Shown piece by piece: positions 21,307-30,833 of a stretch of DNA of 64,000 nt; position 1 is the stretch's first letter, and the number at the start of each line of letters is the position of its first letter. The position numbers and the translations under genes were made by a program. Source of the DNA: Begonia masoniana (Eukaryota > Streptophyta > Magnoliopsida > Cucurbitales > Begoniaceae); the NCBI GenBank assembly GCA_022432975.1, contig CM039516.1, forward strand, positions 29,714,051-29,778,050. The letters are read 5' to 3'. The notes under the pieces were generated by a model, which did not search any database, was not told the origin of the DNA, and saw nothing but the letters and a program-made list of their open reading frames with translations.

Positions 21307-22739
21307 TGATAAGTGTGTATTTTGCACACTTATTCATGCTTTTCATTCTTGTTTCGATTAGTTTTTCCTTGAACGTTTGAGTTTATTTGATGTTGTTAGT
21401 GAGATTGTGCATGTGAGTTGAGTTTTAACAGGTAATGGTGGATTTGGTTCGAAATAGGAAATAAAGAAACAAAAGGAAGAAAAGAAGAAAAAGCCGATCA
21501 CGATCGATCGGGATCATACCACGATCGATCGTGATGCACAAAATCAACAAAGAAAGATTCCAGAAACGGCCCGATCGATCGGGCATTGTACCACGATCGA
21601 TCGTGATCCAGAAAGTTTCATGCAAAGATTCCAGAGACGGCCCGATCGATCGGGCAAAATACCACGATCGATCGGGATCAACAAAAGTTTAATTCCAGCG
21701 TCAGCGTGGCCAGGATCGATTGGGATAATACCGAGATCGATCGTGATTGCGAGAAATATTAAAATTCAATTTTTCAACTTATTGATCGGGTCGATCTCGG
21801 CCGTTGATTGATGGACCGAGGCCCTAATTCGAGAAAAGATAAAAGTCTGAATAGGAAGCAAGAGAGGGGGATAGCGAAACAGAGAGAAAAACCATACAAA
21901 GACATCGGAGGCCGGATCGAAGCAAATGGCGAGGAACGGAGGAACTCGGCAGCAATTTCCTAGTTTTTGTTTCTCCTCTTTTCTTCTAGCATGAACTATT
22001 TTATTTTCTCTGTAGTTTTCTTTAATTTTATCATGAACTAAGTTTTCTGTTCTAGGGTTTCGACGTAACTTTGTTATGAATATTTATTTTCTTAATTCAA
22101 GTTTTTAGTTTTCTATTTCTTTTCTGTGTTGAGTAATCTATTCTGAACTTAATGCTTAGGTTTGCTTGATCACCAAAACTAAAATTTTAGAGTTAATTCG
22201 GGATACGAGAGCGGAGAATTTAACCGTGCATTGAATATCTTGCCTTAAAAAGGACCCTAGACTAGAGATAGTTAGGGCGTTTGAGTGGTAATTCAATTTC
22301 TTGCTCTTAATGTATTCAATTGATTGCAGGGTTAGAGACCGAGAGGTAATAACACATCAATTGAGTAAGTTTATTAATACTCAAGAGAGTTTAATAAACA
22401 ATATAGTGAAATAACCATCAACACGAAGGAATAGGAATTAATTACTTGAATTAGGTTTACTAAAGAGGATTAGCTAAGTGAAATCGGAACCCTGAAAATT
22501 TTCTTATCACATAATCTTAACTTTTTACATTCGAATCTGTTATTTAAATTGTTTGATTTAATTTATTTGAATTATTTTAGTGTAAAATCCAAAATCATCA
22601 AACATATTGTTTTTCAAATTAAGCTGAAAATTAGATATTCAATCCTTAACATAATTATTCATCGTGGGACCGACACTCATGCTTGCACACACTCTACTAT
22701 TTTTGCGACACGTGTACTTGCGTGTAATTTTTCGCAACA
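21307..22739 (+). repeat. Athila 3' LTR
   Basis: 1,433 bp, near identical to the 5' LTR, ending GCAACA before the ATTAC duplication. Its palindrome cluster (21494-21748) includes the perfect 16-bp GCCCGATCGATCGGGC at 21569-21584. Confidence 0.95.
21494..21748. repeat. CGATCGATCG palindrome cluster in 3' LTR
   Basis: About eight palindromes around CGATCGATCG in 255 bp, alternating between arms ending in ATCACGATC and GCCCGATC. Several are perfect over 16-18 bp. Better preserved than in the 5' LTR. Confidence 0.9.
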
Positions 22740-22772
22740 ATTACCCTTATGAAATTGATTTTGTTGTGGCAG

Positions 22773-22905
22773 TTGATCAAAAATATGCACACTGTCAATG
22801 CTGTGTGTTTACTAGGAGATGCTGCTTTTAATTGCTTGATAAGTTTATTCGATATCTTTGAATTTCACATCGAATGTTCGGATTTTATTTCGTGGAATTT
22901 TGGAT
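22773..22905 (+). pseudogene. second exon of the interrupted membrane-protein gene
   Basis: A GTGGCAG acceptor precedes LIKNMHTVNAVCLLGDAAFN then CLISLFDIFEF, continuing the family pattern begun at 10736-10815 in the same phase. After about 30 residues the match weakens and the fold-back element at 22903 cuts it off. No later exon of the family is seen, so the gene is broken. Confidence 0.55.
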
Positions 22906-23076
22906 TAAATGCAAAAAAAAACTTCAACTATCGGAAAAGTGTAAAAAAAAGCTTCAACTATGAAAAGTGCAAAATAAAGCTTTGCGGCTAACTGTTGACC
23001 CCCGCAGAGGATGCAGTGGTTACCCGCCCTATTGAGACGGGTACCCGCTGCTTTGACGCGGGTACCCGCACCATTT

Positions 23077-23334
23077 GATCTGGATTCCATAGCTGAGCAT
23101 ATTTAAGCCAATCCGATTGACCCAATTGCTTCTTCTCGCTATTTTTGTTCTCCTTTATCATTTTTAGAGATTCTCTCTCTTCATTCAAAAATTTTGAAGA
23201 CAAATCCTTTTTGACTGGAATAAATTCCTCCAGCACCGGGCATTCACCGGAAGTTTGCTCGGAGCAATCAGATAGTCCTCCATTAAAACACTCCCTCATC
23301 GTCCTAGATAACTACTGCGTACAAGACTCAATCG
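23077..23334 (-). pseudogene. NIGT1/HHO-type (HRS1-like) MYB factor fragment, left arm
   Basis: Read on the minus strand after an AG at 23335-23336: AIESCTQ, a TAG stop, then ECFNGGLSDCSEQTSGECPV, LEEFIPVKKDLSS and SDWLKYAQLWNPDQ. This is the region between the N-terminal coiled segment and the MYB domain of HHO/NIGT1 proteins (the LSGTTTE, PVLEEFIP and SDWL..QLWN blocks), nuclear repressors of nitrate and phosphate starvation genes. No MYB DNA-binding domain is present. After WNPDQ the frame runs into arm sequence. Confidence 0.75.
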
Positions 23335-23459
23335 CTAAAAAAAAAAGTGAAACCCAGATGAGATAAACCCAGAAAAAAACGTCGCCAAAAAAAAAAAAGA
23401 TTCAGTTCAAACCTTTAGTGATAAGCTCTAAACAAAGCGGTAGCTTGCGCTGGAAAACA

Positions 23460-23980
23460 GTAATTTTCTTCGATTTCATTGTGAACTGCTCTGTGTTTAG
23501 CTTTGACTTCTAGTTGACAGGATAGATGCTTTCTCCCTCCCTCCCTCTCTCACTCTCATACAGAGAAGAGAGAGAGAGAGAGAGAGAGAAAAGAGGGAAA
23601 ATCTGCAGATTTTTGCACTCATTTTTTAGGATATATCTTCTGTTCTTCTCTATAATTCACGTTTTCAAAAGATTGAACCTTTGAAAGACTTTCTTGCTTA
23701 TAGAAGATTGTTGATTATTATCTAAACTTGAGAGAGCAAGGACTAGGAGAAACCATTTGAAGTCAATAATACGAATAATTCGGATTCAAAGTTTTAGAGT
23801 TTAGCGATGTGATTTCTGTTCGGGTTGTTAATATAAAAGCTCACAATCCAACAAAAGTTTCACAAAAGTCATTTATTTTCAGGTTTTCCTGGCGATCTTC
23901 GAGTGACGGTAAGCTACAAACTAATAGCAGATAATAAATTGAGTGTAATTATGAAAATGAAGGCTAAAGGAAGAACGCCA
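23460..23980. other. loop of fold-back element
   Basis: Contains a (GA)n run at 23566-23590 and unique AT-rich DNA. No gene seen. Confidence 0.6.
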
Positions 23981-24113
23981 GAAAATTACTGTTTTCCAGC
24001 GCGAGCTGCCGCTCTGTTTAGAGCTTATCACTCAAGGTTTGAACTGAATCTTTTTTTTTTTCTGCGACGGTTTTTTCTGGGTTTATCTCATATGGGTTTC
24101 TCTTTTTTTTTAG

Positions 24114-24381
24114 CGATTGAATCTTGTACGCAGCAGTTATCGGGGACGACGACGGAGTGTTTTAATGGAGGACTATCTGATTGCTCCGAGCAAATTTCCT
24201 GCGAATGCCCGGTGTTGGAGGAATTTATTCCAGTCAAAAAAGGTTTATCTTCGGAATATTTGGATGAAGAGAGAGAATCTCTAAAAATTAAGGAGAACAA
24301 AAATAGCGAGAAGACGCAATTGGGTCAATTGGATTGGATTAAATCTGCTCAGCTATGGAATCCAGATCAAATGGTGCGGGT
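24114..24381 (+). pseudogene. NIGT1/HHO-type MYB factor fragment, right arm
   Basis: Mirror copy of the left-arm fragment, better preserved: AIESCTQQLSGTTTECFNGG, SDCSEQISCECPVLEEFIPV, then LDWIKSAQLWNPDQ with no stop. A TTTTTTTTAG acceptor precedes it at 24104-24113. The upstream frame is open to 23903, but that part looks like intron. It lacks the MYB domain. Confidence 0.78.
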
Positions 24382-24561
24382 ACCCGCGTCAAAGCAGCGG
24401 TGACCCCCCGCGTCAGGCAGGTACCCATCTCAATGGGGCGGGTAACCGCTGCACCCTCTGCGGGGGGTCAATGGTTAGCCGCAAAGTTTTATTTTGCACT
24501 TTTCATAGTTGAAGTTTTTTTTTTCACTTAATCTTGTAATTTTTGTTCGATAATTTTTCAG

Positions 24562-24714
24562 GGCGAATTCTTATTTGATGATATCCCGACCGTAAATCCA
24601 ATTTGGAGAATAAATTTGCCTCGTGTAGTTCATCAAGCAATTCGTCAATATTGGGGATTGGATATCGATCTGGAATTGTGGCATGAAATAAATCGTGCTA
24701 AATTTGAAGAATAA
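24562..24714 (+). other. last exon of an unidentified gene
   Basis: After a TTTTTCAG acceptor an open frame of 50 residues ends in [53 protein letters not shown]. Amphipathic, charged, no low complexity, with a UTR-like AT-rich tail. Not recognised. It directly follows the fold-back element, so it could be the 3' end of the gene that element landed in. Confidence 0.45.
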
Positions 24715-25139
24715 AAGAACAGAGGCTCTATAAAAGATTAATTTTTTTGGGTATAAAATTCAGTTAAGACAAGAAGGAAATGACAAGTTATTTTGTCCTA
24801 TATCTGTCTTTATCTATCTTGGTGAAGTAGGGAAGAGACGATATAAAACACAGTAAGGTTGTTTTAGTCTTGGCTTTGCTAATGACGAAGGGGTAGGAGA
24901 GACAATACGTTCATAGAAGATTTGAAGCACAGTGGACTATGTAATTCACTGGGGATGGAAAAACTTGATCATTTTTGTTTCTTGGTTTTGTATGCTTCTT
25001 TTGTATAATATGCTTAAACTTTATACAAAATATTCGTAGATGTAGTTTTTTTTTTTTTTTTTTTTGATCCATCGTCCAATTCTAGCTAGGAATTTTTGAC
25101 AGAAAATATACGTCTAGTAAGTCTATTTTATGGTTTCAG

Positions 25140-25271
25140 GATATAGCATCTAAAATCATGGCCTTTTCCGAGCAAGGTCCAAGAACCATCTGTGTTCTCT
25201 CCGCGTACGGTGCAGTCTGTAATGTCACACTTTGTCAACCGGCTTCTTTTGATGGCACTATGAGCTATGAG
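25140..25271 (+). pseudogene. AHL (AT-hook nuclear-localised) PPC-domain exon
   Basis: A 132-bp exon bounded by TTTCAG and GTATAT, in frame: DIASKIMAFSEQGPRTICVL, SAYGAVCNVTLCQPASFDGT, MSYE. This is the core of the PPC/DUF296 domain of plant AHL proteins, which trimerise and bind AT-rich matrix-attachment DNA. No AT-hook and no neighbouring AHL exon is present, so it is an isolated captured exon. Within it, Ser-Ala-Asn of the usual domain is Ser-Ala-Tyr, and a Cys replaces the usual Arg in the TLRQP block. Confidence 0.8.
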
Positions 25272-25525
25272 GTATATTCAATGTTTAAAAACAATCTAAA
25301 ACCCAAAGAAAAATTTATTTTTCTTCTCCCGATCTCTCTAGCCTTATATCACTCTCCAAATCTTTCTATCTATTTTTCTCTCTCTTCAATCTCCTTTTAA
25401 AACAAACGATAAATCTCTCTTTATATTTTATTTTATTTTAATTTTTATCTGGTAGGCCCATCTCAAAAGAGAGAGGAAACCAACATCTTCAAATTTCTCA
25501 ATGTTTTGGTCCACTGAATCTTTAG

Positions 25526-25872
25526 GTATTCATCAATAGCGGAATATTGCTTGGCTACATCTCCAACTACGGTTTCTCTAAGCTTCCCACTTACTTGAGA
25601 TGGCGGCTGATGCTCGGTGCAAGTGCAATGTCGTCAGTGTTCGTAGCCATCATTGTCCTAACTATGCCAGAGTCACCCCGGTGGCTTGTTATGCAAGGTC
25701 GGTTAGGCGATGCCCGACGAGTTCACGAGAAAACTTATGATACCAAAGAAGAAGCTGAGATTAGGCTCGCTAACATCAAAGAAGCTGTGGGATTTCCTGA
25801 AAGTTGCACAGACGAAATTGTTCAGGTCACTAAGAAAAGTCACGGAGAAGGGGTTTGGAAAGAAATATTTTT
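25526..25872 (+). pseudogene. polyol/monosaccharide transporter (PLT family) exon fragment
   Basis: Starts after a TTTAG acceptor with VFINSGILLGYISNYGFSKL and continues RWRLMLGASAMSSVFVAIIV, MPESPRWLVMQGRLGDARRV, ending HGEGVWKE. The PESPRWLV motif and the spacing identify the major-facilitator polyol transporter family (H+-coupled plasma-membrane carriers), covering the region from TM5 to the central loop. Similarity stops at 25872 in a CT-rich run. About 115 of roughly 500 residues remain. Confidence 0.88.
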
Positions 25873-26007
25873 CTTATTTTCTCATCTCTCTCTCTCTCTT
25901 TCTTAAATAATTTTGAAATTAAATCGTAAAATTTTTCTCGATACGCAAGTACTGTGGAATTCGGACTCATCAAAGCTTCATCGATGAGAGTGAGCCTCAC
26001 AGCTTCT

Positions 26008-26053
26008 TGATAAGGCCCCCTATTTACAGAACATTAAATAGGGGGCCTTATCA
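26008..26053. repeat. perfect 19-bp stem hairpin
   Basis: TGATAAGGCCCCCTATTTA, an 8-base loop CAGAACAT, then the exact complement TAAATAGGGGGCCTTATCA. No U-run follows, so it is not a bacterial-type terminator. It may be a terminal hairpin of a mobile element. Confidence 0.9.
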
Positions 26054-26060
26054 GATTCAT

Positions 26061-26136
26061 ATCATTTGGCAGGGGTTGACTCTCACCTATACGAAAACAT
26101 TATACAACATAATCATTTGGCAGGGGTTGACTCTCA
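26061..26136. repeat. 25-bp direct repeat
   Basis: ATCATTTGGCAGGGGTTGAC followed by TCTCA occurs at 26061 and again at 26112, 51 bp apart. Confidence 0.9.
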
Positions 26137-27445
26137 TCCATTATTGCCTTTGATAGCTTTGTGGCTCACTTTAAAGTTCACGTAGCAAGAGCTGTTGGTT
26201 ATACTGGTGAGAAGGGTAAATTTATATATAATCTCTTAAAATATTCGCTGACGTGTTAATTCGTATGAAAATTTATGAAAAAATTGAAAATTTATTAATT
26301 GTGTGAAAACTTATGAGAAAATTGAAAATTTATGAGTTTATTATCTTCAGGGTAGACCACCCTACCTTGCACAAGTCGACCCATGCTCTGCCAGGTTGGC
26401 CTGCTAACAGAAGGCTCCTCGAGTCGACTGAACTCAAACAGACCAGAGACAATGTTTGTAACGACGAAAGTCACGAAAAACATCCCCATTTTGTCAATTT
26501 TTGCTTCCAATCGACTCTACATTCTACATAAAACTCAAATTATAAACAACTAAAAAATAATCAAAAGATTCGAGTTTTCAAAATTGAATCGGAAACTAAC
26601 AAAAATCCTAAATTTTAAACTAAAAAACGGAGGTAAAAATCAACTTACCCTCGAAGCTCCGTCACAAAAATTGTTGCTCATTGTCCTGTAAACACAACCT
26701 TGACCTTGAAGCGCGACGAATTACATGTCACAAAACTCTCTCTCTCTCTAACCATATCCTCTAATAAAAATCTGACACTGACGAAAACACAACTCTATCT
26801 AAAACTTTCCTGAACATATGCTAATAAAACAAACTAAGGACAAAAAACCAACTTGCATGCGCAGAACTTAAGAATTTCGCTACGCAAACCCCAAAGCTAT
26901 CTGTTTCAAGTCAATACGAAACAAGTTGTCCGCGAATGACACAAAAAATAGACTAATAAAAATAATAAATATAAAATTGATGGGTATTACACAACATTTT
27001 TATGATTAAGAACTAGATCAAGCTTATATCCTATTAATCCGTCAGTCGCTTCCACAGAAACGAAAGCTTAAATTTGATTGATAATTGTCATATTTTCGAT
27101 TTAATTTAGTTACCAAATCAGATTTAATGCCGCAAGGAATAAGGAAACCAAATCTCACAAAATCGGTTGAGTGACACCTCGTGTGACATTTTAGGAAAGT
27201 TCTGACAACTACTTAGATATGGATCCCAAAGACTTAGGAAAGTATCCCTTAATTAATGAGATTTCGAAGCCTAGAATAATTCAGCAAATCTTTATCAATT
27301 CGGCTTACCAAAAGAAAATTTTCTAAAAAACAAATGACTCTAGAATATCAAATACTTTCTTTGAATGTACCGTGAGCTTCAATAATTTATCCTAACCTGC
27401 TAGTCAAATAAGCTTAGGAAAAAAACAACTATTCATCACTCTCAC
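26137..27445. other. gene-poor stretch with a dispersed repeat copy
   Basis: About 26137-26215 has a short coding-like stretch (AFDSFVAHFKVHVARAVGYT) that I cannot assign. Near 26235-26340 lies a copy of an AT-rich repeat beginning AAAATATTCGCTGACGTG, whose second copy is at 29308. The rest is AT-rich with no recognised feature. Confidence 0.5.
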
Positions 27446-29265
27446 CTTTAGTAGACATATTCAACATCATCAACTCTTAATTCTATCAAGAAGGTTTGTA
27501 TTGAGAATTTCAGTGATTCCGATTGAGAATGAATGTGTTCCTGCATTCTGCACCCAGATTCAAATGTTAAATTTAATTCAAATTAAAAAAATATTTAATA
27601 CAAATATGAAAATGCTAATATTTAACTGGATGCCGATTTATTCTTTCAAATCTTCCTTCCACGACATATAGGGACAACTGATTCCTATTTAGACGATTTT
27701 GATCCGCCTATCAAAAACCCGAGTGTCACTCAAGAGAATAACTAAAAATTGATGAAACGAGGTAAAGAAATCACTTAAAGAAGATTGAAAGCATTTGCTT
27801 TGTGGTTCTATGCAATTTACCTCCAGGAAATTCCACAGCTGATTGTGCAAGCAACTCCAGAATGGTGATGCACAGAAATTTGGCTGCCCATTAAAAGCTT
27901 CATAGCTTACTCCAATTTTGTTACATTCAAAACCATCTAAAGTAAATCTCACTCTTTCAAGCAGCATCCACATTGAAAAATTTCTCCCTAAATTCTGAGG
28001 TGGCTGGCCAGGGACATTCTTCCACCAGATCAATTAGAAACTATAAGTTGCAGAAGACCAGCACAGAACTTTTTACAATGACAGAAAAAATGTACCTGCC
28101 TTGGAATAACAAGGTAGAAGTCTTCCAATGATGGTATGTTAGTGTATCCAACAAGATCACCAATTAAGTTCACTCGTAAAAAATTATCGCTAGATGACAC
28201 AGTTCTGTTTTCTGGACCCAGAACCACTTCCTGAAATAAGAGAGGTACAAATTATTTGTTGAGAAGTTGACGGGATTATATATAAATTCAAGATAAATAG
28301 AGAGTACTAAGTTAAAATCTAGATTATTATCCAAATAACAACAAAAAGGTCGTAAATATAACAAACCATAATTTTAGATCCCGTCTTCACTTGAACTCGA
28401 ATATTGAATCTCAATGACCGTTGTCCAATACAAAAAACATGGAACCTAAGTAGATAGAAAGTAGTACTCATAACATCATAATGAGGAAGTCTTTATCGTA
28501 AATTTGAAAGTAGATATGATGCTTATAAAATCTCAAAAATATTACACAAAGATGAATTTCTTATTTTTACATTGACTACCCACCTAATTTCTAATCAAGA
28601 CATAAAATGTAACAGTATCATACCAATCACCTAGAAAACGTAGACAATGTGCTGTATTGGCCTTCCCCCTCATCATCTTGCCAACTAATCAGAAATCTGG
28701 AATCAATAACCAAAATATGTACAATGCAACTTTTATAAAAAAAAATATAAAATTCTAAGCAGAGGGAACTTACAAAATTTTCCACATGAAGAAGGCATCC
28801 TTCGCAGCGGCCCACACGGACAACATTTGGGCTAATCAGGATGAAAGAAATGAATAAAATACAAATTCAGCAAGAATATTAAAATATAAGGAAACATTCT
28901 GAAGTATATATAATCTTATGAATATGAACATAGCTTCATCTTTCATTTTGCGGCTTATGTCTACTCCATTCAAAAAACATAAACATAGTTTTAGAACCAA
29001 GCTGAAGATAAGTGTAAACGTGATTGAAGATAAAGAAAGAAAAGCACCTGAGTGTGCTCGATAATATGTGCTTCCTCATCTCTTAATCTACACAGCAATG
29101 TTAGTAAGTTTAGAGGCAGTCAAAGATCATACTAGAATAATAGGACTGTCCAAAGTTGTTCAATTATTGCTTGACTTTCACATATATCTTTACGACTTTT
29201 GCACTTGCATCAGGCTCACATTTCCGCGTCTTAACATAAAATTCTTTAGGTTTATAGGGAACATC
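27446..29265 (-). pseudogene. HAP2: HAP2/GCS1 gamete fusion protein, eight consecutive exons
   Basis: Eight minus-strand exons with matching splice phases: 29175-29265 (DVPYKPKEF, RKCEPDA), 29048-29087 (LRDEEAHIIEHTQ), 28774-28831 (CCPCGPLRRMPSSCG), 28624-28684 (GKANTAHCLRF), 28367-28445 (IGQRSL), 28096-28230 (VLGPENRT, NLIGD, EDFYLVIPRQ), 27821-28018 (NFSMWMLLERVRFTLDG, SPFWSCLHNQLWNF), 27627-27707 (LYVVEGRFERINRHP) and 27446-27547 (HSFSIGITEILNTNLL), nine blocks counting the last damaged one. HAP2 is the sperm membrane fusogen of plants and protists. Lesions: a TA gain in exon 29175-29265, a one-base gain and a TAA in 27446-27547. The signal peptide, first exons and the transmembrane C-terminus are missing. 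Confidence 0.93.
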
Positions 29266-29297
29266 CTGGAGAACATTGTGTTTCGAATTAGTAAAAT

Positions 29298-29400
29298 TTG
29301 CATATACCCTCTTAAAATATTCGCTGACGTGTTAATTCATGTGAAAACTTAACATTGAAAATTTAAAATTATAAAATCTGAAAATAATAAACTCATAAGT
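29298..29400. repeat. second copy of dispersed AT-rich repeat
   Basis: Shares CTTAAAATATTCGCTGACGT and the following TTAATTC with 26230-26260 in the same orientation, then diverges. The two copies bracket the HAP2 fragment, and the HAP2 similarity stops just before this one. Confidence 0.75.
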
Positions 29401-29461
29401 TTTTTGTGTTTTTGATTTAAAAGAGTTAGGGACGCAGTGTCGCTCTGTTTTATGATGAAAT

Positions 29462-29554
29462 GACTCCTCACAATAACTGATTGTGAGGAGTCACTGCAGA
29501 TAACTCCTCACAATAGCTGATTGTGAGGAGTCACTGAAGATAACTCCTCACAAT
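29462..29554. repeat. tandem hairpin array
   Basis: GACTCCTCACAAT, loop AACTG, ATTGTGAGGAGTC (29462-29492), then a second near-identical hairpin (29503-29531) and a third left arm (29543-29554), at about 41-bp spacing. Stems are perfect over 12-13 bp. Confidence 0.9.
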
Positions 29555-29559
29555 CGGAA

Positions 29560-30177
29560 CGTTCACTAAACTCCCTCTCTTTCTAACTACAAACCCGAAA
29601 AAAAAAAAAAAAAAAAAAAAAAAACCATGCAGATGAGAATATAAGATGATGACAGAACTAGTGTAAATTAAACAAAGTTGGTACATTAAAATATCAAATA
29701 GGTTTGAACAAACGATAATTCGCATGCCTAACTTCTCTCACACATATCTTCCTTACGTTATTACTTGCTTACTCCTTTGAAGTTCATGGTTGTTTGTTTT
29801 TCCAAGCTGGAAAGGTATCATCGTGAAAATTTCCATAAACAGAAGCATATTATGATTAATGTGTCAAAAGATTTTAAAAGCCAAGACAGAATGTGTGAAC
29901 ATTTAAGGTATTGTTATTCTGTTGAACAAGGAAATATCTTAAGAACAAAAAAAACTACAATCAAATAAAAAAATAAAAAAACTGCAAGCAATCCCCAGAT
30001 ACAAGTCCTCAATAAGCAAGCTCACTGACATTTTAACACAAGATAATCAAACAATAAGCCAAAGATCGATCTTTTTTTCCCATGCAAACTCAATATAACA
30101 GAGATTACCATAAAGATTACAGCGTTTAATAAAAGAACATAAAAAAGAAAACCAAAAATCAAACGACAATATCACAC
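29560..30177. other. AT-rich stretch with poly-A run
   Basis: Contains a long A run at 29599-29624. No gene recognised. Confidence 0.6.
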
Positions 30178-30328
30178 CAGTGTCGAAGACATGTACTTGG
30201 TTGGTCTGACAGTTATCCTTTTCATAACCTCCAAAGACAGAGATATCGTCCTTCTTTGACGGCGTTGCAAGTATGACCCCACCTCTTACCTGGCCCGGAT
30301 ATCTCACCAACTTTCCGCAGTGCTCCAT
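30178..30328 (-). pseudogene. kelch-repeat protein exon fragment
   Basis: Read on the minus strand: MEHCGKLVRYPGQVRGGVIL, ATPSKKDDISVFGGYEKD, NCQTNQVHVFDTG, ending at a GTGTGA donor-like site. VFGGY ... NQVHVFDT is the kelch blade pattern. Only one blade is present. The start is uncertain; an upstream in-frame ATG is the first of this open stretch. Confidence 0.5.
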
Positions 30329-30690
30329 CCTGCCATTGTCTAACGGGTAGCTGGACTCTCTCCCACAACATCATTTTCCGCCAACTCAGTCAGAAGAAAG
30401 CGAAAAAACAGTAGCAAAACCAGAAGAGAAGGTAAAAACAATGGATGGAAGGCGAAAGCACAGAGAACAAAGTAATGGATGCTCGGATTTGAAGTAGATA
30501 TGCAGTTACAACCATGCAGTGAAAGACTACAAAAAAGCTCAATATTTCATGGTGGGTGGTGGGAAGAAAGAAAGAAAGAAACTGACAGTGGAGGGAACCA
30601 TAAAATGACATTACCATCTAAGCTTCTGTCATTCCCTTAATTTTTCCGCCTCTTTTCACCGAAAAATCCTTGATCTCAGGTGATTTTTCC
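30329..30690. other. no gene seen
   Basis: Mixed-composition DNA between the kelch fragment and the hAT-like element. Nothing recognised. Confidence 0.5.
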
Positions 30691-30833
30691 TAGGGGTGGG
30701 CACGGTCCGGGCCGGTCCGGTTCCGACTTGGAACTGGACCGGCCTGGACGGTTAGGGATTTTTTTGTTCAAATCGATGAAATTCGATCTTCAACCAGCAG
30801 CAAAAACATCGCAAATAGAAGCGATGCTACAGT

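Larger units (their letters stand above)
10896..22739 (+). mobile_element. Ty3/gypsy Athila-lineage LTR retrotransposon, complete but inactive
   Basis: Boundaries are fixed by two LTRs (10896-12331 and 21307-22739) with TG...CA ends and a 5-bp ATTAC duplication. A tRNA-Asp primer site, gag, protease, RT, RNase H and integrase lie in the usual order, followed by a long 3' region and a polypurine tract. Gag wording and the tRNA-Asp primer assign it to Athila. Length is 11,844 bp including a 1,131-bp Cassandra insertion with its duplicated target. The coding region has at least three stops and two frame shifts plus a frame change at the gag end, so it cannot move by itself. The LTRs differ by a few percent by eye, so the insertion is not very recent. 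It lies in an intron of a membrane-protein gene, same strand. Confidence 0.97.
22903..24533. mobile_element. fold-back Mutator-like element with captured NIGT1/HHO sequence
   Basis: Two arms of about 560 bp (22903-23468 and 23980-24533) are inverted copies with scattered differences, around a 511-bp loop. The outer arm starts GATTAAATGCAAAAAAA and contains CTTCAACTATCGG, a wording common at Mutator-like termini. Flanks GGAATTTTG and GTAATTTTTG are near-matching 9-10 bp duplications. No transposase. Both arms hold the same host gene fragment read toward the outside, so a transcript through the element could fold into a long hairpin. Confidence 0.75.

Noticed and set aside
23145..23366. Plus-strand open frame in the left arm of the fold-back element
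   Set aside because: It is the antisense shadow of the HHO-like fragment.
26008..26053. A rho-independent terminator
   Set aside because: Strong stem but no following T run, and a eukaryotic context.
27446..29265. A working HAP2 gene
   Set aside because: Frame shifts, a stop, and loss of the signal peptide and membrane anchor.
29462..29554. A CRISPR array
   Set aside because: Only two and a half units, palindromic repeats without unique spacers, in plant nuclear DNA.
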